A stretch of DNA of 64,000 bases from assembly GCA_963776935.1 (NCBI GenBank), contig CAVZOP010000015.1, forward strand, positions 496,001 through 560,000, read 5' to 3'. This DNA comes from JALOLG01 sp963776935. Lineage in GTDB: Bacteria; Actinomycetota; Acidimicrobiia; Acidimicrobiales; Ilumatobacteraceae. The notes beneath the pieces are model-generated. The model searched no databases. It was not told where the DNA came from and saw only the letters and a list, made by a program, of their open reading frames with translations. How positions within the stretch are numbered: position 1 is the first letter of the stretch; each line of letters opens with the position of its first letter. Below, piece after piece: positions 37,029 through 46,142 of the stretch. A program made the translations under genes and the position numbers.

Positions 37029-37938
37029 ATGAGGCAAGAGTCGACGATGCAGGTTGGGATGCAGGCCGCGATGCAGGCCCGCGCGTCACGTCAGGACCAG
37101 CCCGTCGTCATGCGCCGCGACGACGGTGGCCACGACGAGGTCGAGTTCTTCGGCGACGACGAGCTGCTGTTCGGCTGCCGGCACGTGCCCGAGGGCGACG
37201 TCCGGGCCGGCCTCGTGGTGTGCCCTTCGATCCTCTCCGACTCCGGTGCCAACTACCAGCGCGAGGTCCGCCTCGGTCGTCAACTGGCGGCCGCCGGGAT
37301 CGTCGTGCAGCGGTTCCACCCGCGGGGCACCGGCCACAGCGACGGCGACGGTTCCGACGTGACGCTCGACTCGTTGGTCGACGACGCACGCGCCGCGGTC
37401 GCGTTGCTGCGCGAGCGGTGCCCGGTCGAGACCGTCATGCTGCTCGGTACTCGATTCGGTGCGCTCGCCGCTAGCGCCATCGCCGCCGAGTTGGACGACG
37501 CACCGGTCGTGCTCTGGGAGCCCACCTCCGATCCACGACGATTCCTCCGCGAAGGGATTGCGAGCCCGTGCCGTGCACCTCGTGCGGCAGGCCGGGTCTG
37601 AGCGCGAGGATCCCGAGGTCGAGCTCGAACGTCAGGGATTCGTCGATCTGCTCGGCGTTCCCGTCGGGCGCGGGTTGTTCGAGACTCCCGCCGGCCGCGA
37701 TCTCCGGAGCCAGATGGGCGATCGACCGCGTCCAGTGCTGCTGGTGCAGATGGATCAACGTGACGACCTCCGCGCCGAGTACGTGGATCTCGTCGACCGG
37801 TGGACCGAGCTCGGGTTCGCGGTCACCGCCCAGTGCTGCCCGTGCGACGAGACGTGGTGGTACGTCCACGACCGGCTCGCTCCCGCGGCACACCTCCTCG
37901 ACGTCACCACGGAGTGGCTGGTGGCCCGATCGTCGTGA
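37029..37938 (+). CDS. Alpha/beta hydrolase-fold protein, exosortase-locus type 2-like (one frameshift)
   Basis: About 300 codons. Strands RAGLVVCPSILSDSGANYQRE and VVQRFHPRGTGHSDGDG fit the alpha/beta hydrolase fold. At the nucleophile elbow the sequence is MLLGTRFGALAASAIA: G-T-R-F-G, with arginine where serine is expected. I recall the same Arg substitution in 'hydrolase 2, exosortase A system-associated' proteins. The frame breaks near 37563; the second part is LVRQAGSEREDPEVELERQG ... VLLVQMDQRDDLRAEYVDLV. It may therefore be non-catalytic or use other chemistry. The start is uncertain because of three in-frame ATGCAGG repeats at 37047-37077. It is coupled by GTGA to the next hydrolase. 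Confidence 0.75.
37047..37077 (+). repeat. Three in-frame ATGCAGG repeats with 12-bp period
   Basis: ATGCAGG at 37047, 37059 and 37071 encodes MQ-VG-MQ-AA-MQ. Each copy offers a start codon, so the start of the hydrolase gene is ambiguous. Confidence 0.75.
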
Positions 37939-38891
37939 CACAGATGTCGCCGACACCCGCCGCGACCGCGGCCGACGAGCTGCCGGTCGTCATCCCCGCC
38001 GACACCGGCGACCTGCTCGCAGTCGTCACCACACCGACGGTCCCGGCGGCCGGGCTCGCGGCGGTGCTGTTGCGCGGCGCCGGCTGGCGCCCATCGTCGG
38101 GCCCGCGACGTACGCAGGTGCGTCTGGCCCGCCGGCTCGCCGCCGCCGGGCTCCACGGTGTGCGCTTCAGCTACCACGGCGTCGCCGAGAGCAGCGGCCA
38201 GAGCGAGGAGATCGTCCGCCTCGACCAACCCTTCGTCGAGGACGTCGACGCCGTCGTGCGGTGGCTCGCCGAGCGTGACCTTCGTCCGGTACTGGTGGGC
38301 AACTGCTTCGGGGCCCGCACCGCATTGTCGTTCGCCGCGGGCACAGCGGGCACAGCGGGGGTCGCCGGTGTCGCGGGAGTCGCGGGGGTGGCGTTGATCG
38401 TGCCGCCAGTGCACGACTTCGAGGTCGCGCGGCGGCTCGACCGGCGCCCATTGCCCACCCTCGCCAGGCGGATGACGCCGGCGCGGGCCTGGGCGGTCCT
38501 GCGCGACCCGGCCCGCCGGCGGGCCATGGGCCGCACGTTCCGCGCGCTCACCCACGTCGGCCGTCACCGGGTACAGCCCTCGCGCAATGCCGATCCGGTG
38601 TGGCTGAGCCGCTCGTTCTGCCGCGAGCTCGAAAAGGTCACAGCGCGCGGGATCCCGGTGCTGGTCGTGTACGGCGACGACGACAACTACTTCCGCGACT
38701 TCGAGCTGGCGCGCGGCGGCACGCTCGGCGACGTCGTCGCCCGGGCAGGGGCACAGATCGAGCTCCGCGTCGTGCCGGGGAAGATCCATGGGCTCACGAG
38801 CATCGAGACCCAGGAAGCCACGCTCGACGCCGTCGAGGACTGGGTGCACGCGACGTTGCTGGTGGGAGCACGTCGCGCGGAGCGCGCGTGA
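37935..38891 (+). CDS. Alpha/beta hydrolase, exosortase-locus type 1-like, cysteine elbow
   Basis: 318 aa from GTG 37935 (GTGA overlap with the preceding gene). Fold marks are AAVLLRGAGWRPSSGPRRT, LARRLAAAGLHGVRFSYHGVAESSG, the elbow VLVGNCFGARTALSFAAG (G-N-C-F-G, cysteine instead of serine), IPVLVVYGDDDNYFRDFE for the acid, and VVPGKIHGLTSIETQE for the catalytic histidine. The Cys elbow resembles 'hydrolase 1, exosortase A system-associated'. Directly after the elbow helix is a repeat of Ala-Gly-Thr/Val triplets. The pair may act on a polysaccharide substituent or a carrier; no exosortase gene is in the window. It is coupled by GTGA to the next glycosyltransferase. Confidence 0.78.
   Translation: MTQMSPTPAATAADELPVVIPADTGDLLAVVTTPTVPAAGLAAVLLRGAGWRPSSGPRRTQVRLARRLAAAGLHGVRFSYHGVAESSGQSEEIVRLDQPFVEDVDAVVRWLAERDLRPVLVGNCFGARTALSFAAGTAGTAGVAGVAGVAGVALIVPPVHDFEVARRLDRRPLPTLARRMTPARAWAVLRDPARRRAMGRTFRALTHVGRHRVQPSRNADPVWLSRSFCRELEKVTARGIPVLVVYGDDDNYFRDFELARGGTLGDVVARAGAQIELRVVPGKIHGLTSIETQEATLDAVEDWVHATLLVGARRAERA
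38335..38393 (+). repeat. 9-bp tandem repeats coding for (Ala-Gly-Thr/Val)n
   Basis: Six or so diverged copies of GCGGGCACA / GCGGGGGTC lie inside the hydrolase gene and encode AG-T, AG-T, AG-V, AG-V, AG-V just after the nucleophile elbow. It is a likely slippage-prone, length-variable tract. Confidence 0.7.
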
Positions 38892-40054
38892 CGCGAGTGC
38901 GGGTGGTGCACGTGGTCGATTCGCTCGCCGCGTCGGGCGGCGCCGAACAGCGCCTCGTCGAGGAGGTGGAGGCGATCGCCGACCGCTTCGATCAGCGCGT
39001 CGTGCGGCTGTTCCCGCGCAACGAGTTGCAGCCACGACTCGAACGGGCGGGCATCTCGGTCGTCGCCCTTGGGATGTCGGGCCGGCACGCCGGTCGCACG
39101 TGGCCGTTGGCAGTGTGGCGGTTGCGTCGCGTGTTGCGCGAGTGGCGGCCCGACGTCATCCACACGACGCTCTTCTCCGCCAACCTCACCGGCCAGCTGG
39201 CGGCGCGCACGTTGCGGATCCCGGTGGTGTCGTCGTTCAACCGGACCGGCGACGTCACCCTCCAACGCACGTTGCAGCCCGGTGTGGCCGGTTGGCGTGG
39301 GCGGTTGATGCACGCCATCGCCGGTCGGGCGGCGAGGCTCGGCGACGTGCACTTCCGGGCCGTCAGCGCGTACGCGCGGGACAGCAACTGCGAGCTGTTC
39401 GACGTGCCGCCCGAGCGAGTCACGGTCGTCCCCAGGGGCATCTCGGTCGAGGGTGCGGCCGCCGGAGCGGGCCGCTCGGCGTTCGGCCTCGCCGACGGCG
39501 TCCCGTTGTTCGTCAACGTTGCCCGGCTCGTTCCCGAGAAGGCGCAGCACCTGCTCGTCGACGCCTTCGCCGAGGTCCGCGCCGCGCTCCCCGAGGCCCA
39601 GCTGGCGATCGCCGGCGCACCGGGATCGGCGGAGTCGGTGGTGCGCGCCGCGATTTCCCGCCACGACCTCGGCGGCGCCGTCCACCTGCTCGGCTGGCGC
39701 GACGACGTTCGCTCACTCGTCGCCGCCGCCGACGTGTTCGTGTTCAGCTCGCTCTCGGAGGGGTCGCCGAGCGCGGTGCTCGAGGCGATGGCGATCGGGA
39801 CCCCCGTCGTCGCCTTCGCCATCGCTCCGGTCGTCGAGCTCACCGGTGGCCACGCCCGGCTGGCGACGACCGGATCTTCCGCCGAGCTCGCCCGCGAGAT
39901 GGTGGCCGCATACACCGCGCCCGAGCGGGCGGACGAGATCGCCGCGGCGCGGGCGTGGGCCGACCGATTCGCGCTGACCGACGTCGCGCGCCAACTCGGC
40001 GACCTCCTCGAGTGGCGTGCTGGGCACCGGACAGAACCGGTGACGGTCGCGTGA
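38888..40054 (+). CDS. Glycosyltransferase family 4
   Basis: 388 aa from GTG 38888 (GTGA overlap). GT4 marks: VRVVHVVDSLAASGGAEQRLVE, DVIHTTLFSANLTGQLAART, VTVVPRGISVE, PLFVNVARLVPEKAQHLLVD, QLAIAGAPGSAESVVR, DVFVFSSLSEGSPSAVLEAM and GTPVVAFAIAPVVEL. It is intact. The operon order (two hydrolases, this GT, then a NodB deacetylase, each joined by a GTGA overlap) suggests the four work on the same glycan. Donor and acceptor are not readable from sequence. Confidence 0.92.
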   Translation: MTRVRVVHVVDSLAASGGAEQRLVEEVEAIADRFDQRVVRLFPRNELQPRLERAGISVVALGMSGRHAGRTWPLAVWRLRRVLREWRPDVIHTTLFSANLTGQLAARTLRIPVVSSFNRTGDVTLQRTLQPGVAGWRGRLMHAIAGRAARLGDVHFRAVSAYARDSNCELFDVPPERVTVVPRGISVEGAAAGAGRSAFGLADGVPLFVNVARLVPEKAQHLLVDAFAEVRAALPEAQLAIAGAPGSAESVVRAAISRHDLGGAVHLLGWRDDVRSLVAAADVFVFSSLSEGSPSAVLEAMAIGTPVVAFAIAPVVELTGGHARLATTGSSAELAREMVAAYTAPERADEIAAARAWADRFALTDVARQLGDLLEWRAGHRTEPVTVA

Positions 40055-41025
40055 GCCTGACTTTGGCACCGGCCCTGGATCGTGGCGTCGCCGTGGTGTC
40101 GATCGACACCGAGTTGGCGTGGGGCGAGTCGCACCATCGCGACGGGATCGCACCGCGACGCGACTACGGCTCGGAGCGGGCCGTCATCGACCAGATCCTC
40201 GAGATCTTCGATCGGTACGACATCTCGGCGACATGGGCGATCGTCGGCCACTTGTTCCTCGATCACTGCGCACCGGTGGACGGCCGGGCGCACCCCGAGA
40301 TCGTGCGCCCGGTGTATCCGTCGTCGAACGGCGACTGGTTCGACATCGACCCGTGCTCGACGCTGGCGACCGCACCGTCGTACTACGGGCGCGACATCGT
40401 CGCCGCCATCAACCGCTGTCGCGTCCCCCAGGAGATCGGCTGCCATTCGTTCTCACACCTGATCGCCGACGGTTGCGGCGAGGACGCGTTCGGGTCGGAC
40501 CTCGACGCGTGCCGGGCGGTCGCCGCCACCGACGGGCTGGAGGTGCGGTCGTTCGTCTACCCCCGCAACGCCATCGATCACATCGACCTGCTGCGCGAGC
40601 ACGGGTTCGTCTGCTACCGCGGATCGGCGGAGACGCCGGCCGCGCCGGCTGGTCGCCTCGTCCGCTATGCCGACCGGCTGCGCCCGTTGGCCCGGTCGGC
40701 CGTCGTCCCGGTCCGCCATCCGAGCGGCGTGTGGAACGTCCCCCAGACCTACCTGTTCGCGCCGGCCACCCGCGCCCGCCACCTTCCCGTCCGCCTGTGG
40801 GTGCGCCGGCCAGTGGCGCGGATGCGCCTGGCCGCACGGGAGCGGTCGCTGTTCCACCTCTGGTTCCACCCGTACAACGTGACCGCGGCACCCGATCGCG
40901 CACTGCGCGGGCTGGAAGCGATCTGTCGGGCGGCGTCGCGCCTCCGTGACGAGCGCCGCCTCGACATCATGACGATGGGCGCGTTGGCCGACCGCCTGGA
41001 AGCCGCGACGGGCAATACGAACTGA
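40051..41025 (+). CDS. NodB-type polysaccharide deacetylase
   Basis: 324 aa from GTG 40051 (GTGA overlap). The fold opens with VAVVSIDTELAWGE; the catalytic-base/metal aspartate region here reads SIDTE rather than TFDDG. ISATWAIVGHLFLDHCA follows. The metal histidines appear as IGCHSFSHLIADG, with VRSFVYPRNAIDHIDLLREHG matching the R/Y-P motif. LFHLWFHPYNVTAAP supplies the last histidine. Members remove N- or O-acetyl groups from GlcNAc-type polymers, which would expose amines that could then be N-sulfated by the neighbouring sulfotransferases. That link is inference. It has no signal peptide and so acts inside the cell. Confidence 0.85.
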   Translation: MSLTLAPALDRGVAVVSIDTELAWGESHHRDGIAPRRDYGSERAVIDQILEIFDRYDISATWAIVGHLFLDHCAPVDGRAHPEIVRPVYPSSNGDWFDIDPCSTLATAPSYYGRDIVAAINRCRVPQEIGCHSFSHLIADGCGEDAFGSDLDACRAVAATDGLEVRSFVYPRNAIDHIDLLREHGFVCYRGSAETPAAPAGRLVRYADRLRPLARSAVVPVRHPSGVWNVPQTYLFAPATRARHLPVRLWVRRPVARMRLAARERSLFHLWFHPYNVTAAPDRALRGLEAICRAASRLRDERRLDIMTMGALADRLEAATGNTN

Positions 41026-41046
41026 CGTGTGGCAACGCGTGCTCAG

Positions 41047-41986
41047 TCAGCCGCGTTCGATCACGCGGCCGACGCGGCGTCGCACCCTGTGGACCTGCCA
41101 GCGGCACCATCGGACGGCGACGTCGCGCCGAACCGACGCTGACGGTCGTGGCTCCTGGCGCTCGTAGCCGTGCTCCGTCAGGGCGTCGCCGGCGAGCAGC
41201 TCGAAACGGGCCACGTCCTCGGCGCTCAGCTCACGCCGCCAGTCGCGCAAGCCCGGCGTGGGCGGGATCGCCAGCTGCCGGTGGTACTCCGGGTGACCCG
41301 TCGTGCGGATGACCTCGGCGGCCCGGTCCGAATGGTCGACCATGGCGGTCGAGAACGGCAGGTCGATCGTCGAGCACAGAGCACGCAGCTGGGTCGCCGG
41401 ATCCCGCACGAGGTCCTCGTAGCGCAACTCGAGGTAGCGACCGGAGGACAAGGCCCGGCCGGCGCGACGGCCGCGCGTGACGCGTAGTCGCCAGTGCATC
41501 GCCGCTTCCTCGATCGTGTCGGCCCAACCGAGCTCGAGGAACGAACACGCCACGTCGCGTCCGTCACGGACCAAGTGGATGAACGCCGACTCCGGGAACA
41601 GGCGCGCCAACTCGCCGATGTGGAGGACGTACACCGGCGTCTTGTCGGCGTAGCGCGACTTGCTCCCGCGTCGATGCCCAGAGCCCGAAGACCTCCCGCA
41701 CGGCCTGCGCGTAGTCCTCGGGCGGCGATGCCGCGAACGCGTCGACGATCGACTGGCGGTCGATCTCCCACAGTCGGAACCGCTCGTTCACGGCGAGCTG
41801 GTCGACGAACGCGCCGGCGTCGAACGGCCGGCTCGCGGCGCGCCGGCTCGGCATCAGTTGGACGACGAAGTGGGATTCGGGCGGGACGGAGAGGTCGGGG
41901 TGACCGTCGCACATCGCCCGCAGCAGAGTGCTGCCCGACCGGCCGCACCCGACGATGAACGGGAAGGGCGGCCGACCGTCAGACAA
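41047..41986 (-). CDS. Sulfotransferase, Sulfotransfer_3-like (one frameshift)
   Basis: About 313 codons. PAPS loop FIVGCGRSGSTLLRAMCDGH (about 10-29). The frame breaks near 41665, inside the KSRYADKTPVYVLHIGELARL segment that is shared with the other two members of this subtype. Then FIHLVRDGRDVACSFLELGW (3'-phosphate site), LELRYEDLVRDPATQLRALC and ARFELLAGDALTEHGYERQE. It overlaps the acyl-ligase gene by eight bases and is the last gene of an ACP-ligase-sulfotransferase unit. Its substrate may therefore carry an acyl or aminoacyl group; this is inference. Confidence 0.87.
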
Positions 41987-43502
41987 GGTACTTGCGCAGG
42001 ATCTTGCCGAGTGGGCTGCGGGGGATCTCGTCGCGGAACTCGACGATTCGCGGCACCTTGAATGGTGCCAGCTGGTCCCGGCAGGCCGCCACGAGCTGTT
42101 GGCGCAGGCGCGACCAGTCGGGGTCGGTGGGGTCGGCGGTGTCGGGCACCACCACCGCCTTCACGATCTCCTCCCCACGATCACCCGGGACGCCGACGAC
42201 GACGACGTCGCCGACACCCGGTTGGGCGCGGAGCACGGTCTCGACCTCGATCGGATCGACTTTGAAGCCGCTCGTCGAGATGAACAGCTTCGTGCGGCCG
42301 GTCACGAACAGGTTCCCGGCGTCGTCGATGTGACCGAGGTCGCCGGTGCGGAACCATCCGTCGTCGAACACCTCGTTCGTCGTCGCGCCCTCACCCACGT
42401 ACCCCGCGGTGAGGGCATGGCTGCGGAACGCGATCTCACCCGTCGCACCGCGGGCGTGGCGGATACCGCCCTCGCCGATGACGACGACATCGATGCCGCG
42501 CATGGGCCTGCCGACCGAATCCCAGGTGCCGGACGCATCGTCGTCGAGGTTGATCGTCACCGAGCCCGCCTCACTGCACCCGTAGAGCTGCCTGATCGGG
42601 TGTCCGAAGCGGTCGTGGAACAGGTCGAACGTCGCCTGCGAGAGCGGCGCGCCGGCCGAGAAGCACAGCCGCAGCGTCTGCAGGTCGGCGCGCTCGGCGC
42701 GGCGGGTCTCGGCGAGGCTGTGGAAGATGAACGGCACGGCCGGGAACAGCGTGACCCGCTCCTGCTTGATCGCCGCCAAGGTCGCGTCACGCTCGAACCG
42801 ACCGAGGACGAGCGGAGCTCCGGATCGGATCGCGGCGAGCAGCGCGTTGCCAAGGCCATGGGCGTGGAACAGGGCGACGACGGCGAGGATGACGTCGTCC
42901 TCGGTGACGTCGACGGTCGCCGCGAACTGGTCGGCCTCGGCGGCGAGGTTGCGGTTCGTGCGGATCATGCCCTTGGGCGTGCCCGTGGATCCCGACGAGA
43001 ACGCGAACAATGCCGGGGCCTCGGGATCGATGGGCGCGCCGTCGAACGTCGTTGCGTTGGCCGCGGCACTTTCCAGGCCGGCGAAGTCCTCGACCCACGG
43101 CTGGTGCTCAGCGCCAGACGCGTGCGTCCCGCCGCGCAGCACCGGCACGAGGCCGGGCTCGGCGACGATCCCGGCCACCGCGCAGTCCGCGGACGCGCAG
43201 CCGGCAAGGTGACGGCCGAGCTCCTCCGGCGTGAACAGTGGGTTCAGCGGAACCGCCATGGCGCCGAGCACCTGGACGGCGAGGAACGTGGTGACGAACG
43301 CGCGGTCGTTGCCGAGCACGATGGCGACGCCGTCGCCGGGCGCGACGCCTCGGGCGCGCAGCGTGCCGGCGAGTCGATGCGCGTCGCTGGCGAGCTCATC
43401 CCACGTGCGGCGTTCCGAGCCGTCGACCAGCGCCAGGCGGCAGCCGGCCCGCTCGACCGTGGACGCGAACATCGCCGCCACGGTCGACGGGCGCTCACTC
43501 AC
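41979..43502 (-). CDS. AMP-forming acyl-CoA synthetase/ligase
   Basis: 507 aa, intact. ANL superfamily. The phosphate loop FAFSSGSTGTPKGMIRTNRN (about 165-184) is the A3/P-loop signature, LYGCSEAGSVTINLD the adenine-binding motif, and DDGWFRTGDLGHIDDAGNLFVTGR the hinge region. The acyl-activating lysine is in PRSPLGKILRKYLV at the very C-terminus. It activates a carboxylic acid as acyl-AMP and passes it to CoA or, as the neighbouring ACP gene suggests, to a carrier protein. The acid is not predictable from sequence. It overlaps the ACP gene by ATGA (43502-43499) and the sulfotransferase start by eight bases, so the three are probably made together. Confidence 0.9.
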   Translation of the reverse strand: MSERPSTVAAMFASTVERAGCRLALVDGSERRTWDELASDAHRLAGTLRARGVAPGDGVAIVLGNDRAFVTTFLAVQVLGAMAVPLNPLFTPEELGRHLAGCASADCAVAGIVAEPGLVPVLRGGTHASGAEHQPWVEDFAGLESAAANATTFDGAPIDPEAPALFAFSSGSTGTPKGMIRTNRNLAAEADQFAATVDVTEDDVILAVVALFHAHGLGNALLAAIRSGAPLVLGRFERDATLAAIKQERVTLFPAVPFIFHSLAETRRAERADLQTLRLCFSAGAPLSQATFDLFHDRFGHPIRQLYGCSEAGSVTINLDDDASGTWDSVGRPMRGIDVVVIGEGGIRHARGATGEIAFRSHALTAGYVGEGATTNEVFDDGWFRTGDLGHIDDAGNLFVTGRTKLFISTSGFKVDPIEVETVLRAQPGVGDVVVVGVPGDRGEEIVKAVVVPDTADPTDPDWSRLRQQLVAACRDQLAPFKVPRIVEFRDEIPRSPLGKILRKYLV

Positions 43503-43756
43503 GACGCGCGCCGCCCGGCGATGTAGCTGCTCATCGAGCCGAGGCTGCCGAAGTTCTCGATCGTGATCTCGCGATCGGGGACGTCGATGCCGAACGTCTC
43601 CTCGATGCCGATGACGACGCTGAGCAGTGCAGCCGAGTCGAGCCCGAGGTCGATCAGCGACGCCCCGTCGTCGACCGTGACCCCGGCGTCGAGCTGGAGT
43701 CGCTCGGCCAGGAGCGCCCGCAGCCGGCCGTCGATGTCACCAAGCTCACCGTGCAC
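43499..43756 (-). CDS. Acyl carrier protein
   Basis: 85 aa. Four-helix carrier protein with the phosphopantetheine attachment serine in LIDLGLDSAALLSVV (about Ser40). Acidic helix II and the region IEETFGIDVPDREITIENFG are typical. It is the first gene of the ACP-ligase-sulfotransferase unit. Standing alone next to an AMP-ligase, and away from fatty-acid synthesis genes, it probably presents a specialised acyl group for transfer to the surface glycan. No acyltransferase was recognised beside it. Confidence 0.92.
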   Translation of the reverse strand: MHGELGDIDGRLRALLAERLQLDAGVTVDDGASLIDLGLDSAALLSVVIGIEETFGIDVPDREITIENFGSLGSMSSYIAGRRAS

Positions 43757-44007
43757 GTCCGCCCTCCGCGATGTCGATCGGGAGAGCGAATCCTAGGCCG
43801 AGCCGGCTCGCTGCCAAGCACGGAAGTGCGGCCCGGCCGCGCGGTGGTTGCGTTCGAGCTCATCCGCGGCGTCAGCCCACGCGACCACCAATCTCGAGCC
43901 TCCCGGATCGGAAACACCTGCTCACGGTCATTGTCACACCCCCTGTTTAGGGTGGTTCGTATCCGGCTTCCCCCTGGTTGATCGCTCGTGGTCGAAAGGG
44001 GTTTGTG

Positions 44008-45287
44008 ATGGAAGATCGTGGTGTCGGCGAGGCAATCGCTTCGCTGTTGGCCGTCGATTGGCGGGTTGTGATCGGGCCGGTCTGACGGGTGTGGTGAGCT
44101 TGGCGCAGCGGGTGCGGGGCTGGGTCGACGCGGTCGACGTGGCGATCGCCCGCCGCAGCCGAGAGTTGGCTGCCGAGGGTCGTTCGGAGTCGGCGGCGGA
44201 GGTGCTGACCGGTCATGGGCGTCGTTCGAGCCGGGAGACGCGGGCGGTGTCGGATCGTTCTGAGGTGTGCGAGGCGATGCCGGGGTTCGAAGCCGCGCTG
44301 GCGGATGGGGTCGTGTCGTCGGTCATGTCGACGCGGTCGCCAATGCGGCCAAAGGACTCGATGACGCCGGTCGGGAACGCCTCGGCGGGTTGGCAGGATG
44401 ATCTGTTGGGGTTTGCCCGGGTGGAGCCGGTGGCGGTGTTCGAGCGTCGCTGCCGGCTGCTCGGCAAACGCTTAGCCGGCGACGAAGGCGAATCAGAGCT
44501 CGACAAGCAGAAGGCGTCGGTGTCGGTGCGGCGCTGGATCGACAAACCCTCCGGCATGCACCACACCCACCTCGCCTTGGATCCGGAGCGTGACGCCAAG
44601 CTGTGGTCAGCGATCGACGCCCAGTTGGCGTCGATCAAACAGACCGACGGCAACTCCGGCACGCCGATCGATGTCCTGTTGGCTGATGCCGTCGTCGAAG
44701 CCGTGTCGGGGGAACGGTCCGGGGAGCGGCGGGTGCCGGAGATCTGCGTCCACGTCGACTACCACACGCTGCTGAACGGGTTGCACGAGCATTCGTTGTG
44801 TGAGACCGCCGACGGCATCCCACTGCCACCCGCCACGGTGCGGCGTTTGGCGTGTGAGGCGGCGATCGTACCCATCATGCTCAACACCGCCGGTGAGGTG
44901 TTGGACTGCGGTCGCGACGTCCGCGTCGCCAACCGGGCGCAACGGCGAGCGTTACGGGCGATGTACCGCACCTGCGGCTACCCCCACTGCGACATCACGT
45001 TCGACCGTTGCGACATCCACCACGTCATCGCCTGGCTCCAACACGGATCGACCGACCTGCAAAATCTGTTGCCGCTATGTGCCGGACACCACCACCTGGT
45101 GCACGAGGGACACTGGCGACTCACACTCGACAAACACCGCACCGTCACCATTCACCGACCCGACGGCACCCGGCACTTCCACGGCACCACGATCAACCGA
45201 ACCCGGCGAACTCACCCACCGCCCGAGCAGCGGTGCGGCGGCCCGGTACGCAGCGGCCGGCGCGCGATCGATCAGGCTGTCGGCGGC
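44008..45287 (+). CDS. DUF222/HNH endonuclease (13E12-like), with three or four frameshifts
   Basis: About 425 codons from ATG 44008 (preceded by AAAGGGG). DUF222 part: EDRGVGEAIASLLAVDWR, then after a break near 44065 GLTGVVSLAQRVRGWVDAVD. A one-base shift near 44320 and a return near 44395 flank the segment that reads HVDAVANAAKGLDDAGRERL in the other frame. Later, VSVRRWIDKPSGMHHTHLAL leads to the HNH nuclease CGYPHCDITFDRCDIHHVI, ending LLPLCAGHHHLVHEGHWRL. No stop is met before the sulfotransferase start, so a further indel near 45240 is likely; the shifted frame would stop at 45289-45291 (ATGA). The gene uses more T- and A-ending codons than its neighbours. These are multi-copy actinobacterial genes of uncertain function, perhaps mobile. 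Confidence 0.82.
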
Positions 45288-46142
45288 ATGACGATGCTCG
45301 ACGCAGTGCGCACCCGGATCCCGATGGACGTCCGGCATCGCGTCGCCCAGTGGCGTGTGCAGGCGAGGACGCCGACGGGTAGGTGGCGTCGCCTGCCCGA
45401 CCTCCTCGTCATCGGCGGCCAACGCTGCGGGACGAGCACGTTGTACCGCCACCTCGGACGGCACCCCGACGTGTCGCCGTCGCTGCGCAAGGAGGTCGAG
45501 TACTTCAGCCGCCGGTACAACCGCGGCGAACGGTGGTATCGGGCCCACTTCGCGCTCGATGCGCAACGTGATCGGTTGTCGTTCGAGGCGACGCCGGACT
45601 ACCTGTTCCATCCTCTCGCCGCGGCGCGGGCGGCCACCGTGGTGCCCGACGCGCGACTCGTCGTGATGCTCCGCGATCCGGTCGCGAGAGCGTGGTCGCA
45701 CTACCACCACATGGTGGGCCTCGGCCACGAGGACCTCGACTTCGACGCCGCGATCTCGGCAGAGCACGACCGCTGCGCCGACGATCTGGCGCGCCTCACC
45801 GACGATCCGCTGCACGACCCCGTTGCGCTCCTGCGGTACTCGTACGTCGCACGCGGGCGGTACGCCGAGCAGCTGGTGCGGTGGTTCGAGCACTTCCCCC
45901 GCGACCGCCTGCTCGTCGTGCGCAGCGAGGACTTCTTCGCCGATCCGAGAGCGTCGTACCGGCGGATCCTCGACTTCGTCGGGCTGACGCCGTGGGAGCC
46001 CGAGCACTTCACCAACGTCAGCCGGCCGAGCGGCCAGGCTCCCCCACCGATCCCGTCGGCGACCCGCGACCGCCTCACGGAGGCATTCGAGGCCCCCAAC
46101 CAAGACCTCGCGACACTGCTCGGCGACCCCCCGAACTCGTGA
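45288..46142 (+). CDS. Sulfotransferase (heparan-sulfate-type, Sulfotransfer_1)
   Basis: 284 aa from ATG 45288 (MTMLDAVRTRIPM). The 5'-phosphosulfate loop is LLVIGGQRCGTSTLYRHLGR, and LRKEVEYFSRRYNRGERWY follows as in NDST/heparan-type bacterial sulfotransferases. The 3'-phosphate site is RLVVMLRDPVARAWSHYHHM, and LLVVRSEDFFADPRASYRRI comes near the end. It belongs to the same subtype as the protein at 58.15-59.0 kb. Upstream it is in frame with the DUF222/HNH gene, but the sharp change to a complete sulfotransferase marks a separate gene. It ends in a strong hairpin. Confidence 0.9.
   Translation: MTMLDAVRTRIPMDVRHRVAQWRVQARTPTGRWRRLPDLLVIGGQRCGTSTLYRHLGRHPDVSPSLRKEVEYFSRRYNRGERWYRAHFALDAQRDRLSFEATPDYLFHPLAAARAATVVPDARLVVMLRDPVARAWSHYHHMVGLGHEDLDFDAAISAEHDRCADDLARLTDDPLHDPVALLRYSYVARGRYAEQLVRWFEHFPRDRLLVVRSEDFFADPRASYRRILDFVGLTPWEPEHFTNVSRPSGQAPPPIPSATRDRLTEAFEAPNQDLATLLGDPPNS

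Noticed and set aside
37029..38891. A full exosortase/PEP-CTERM system based on the two hydrolases
   Set aside because: No exosortase membrane protein or PEP-CTERM substrate is present in the window; only the hydrolase pair resembles that system.
44008..45287. Reading the DUF222/HNH gene as a restriction or phage-defence nuclease
   Set aside because: No methyltransferase, specificity subunit or other defence gene is beside it. This family is a common multi-copy actinobacterial gene without a proven defence role.
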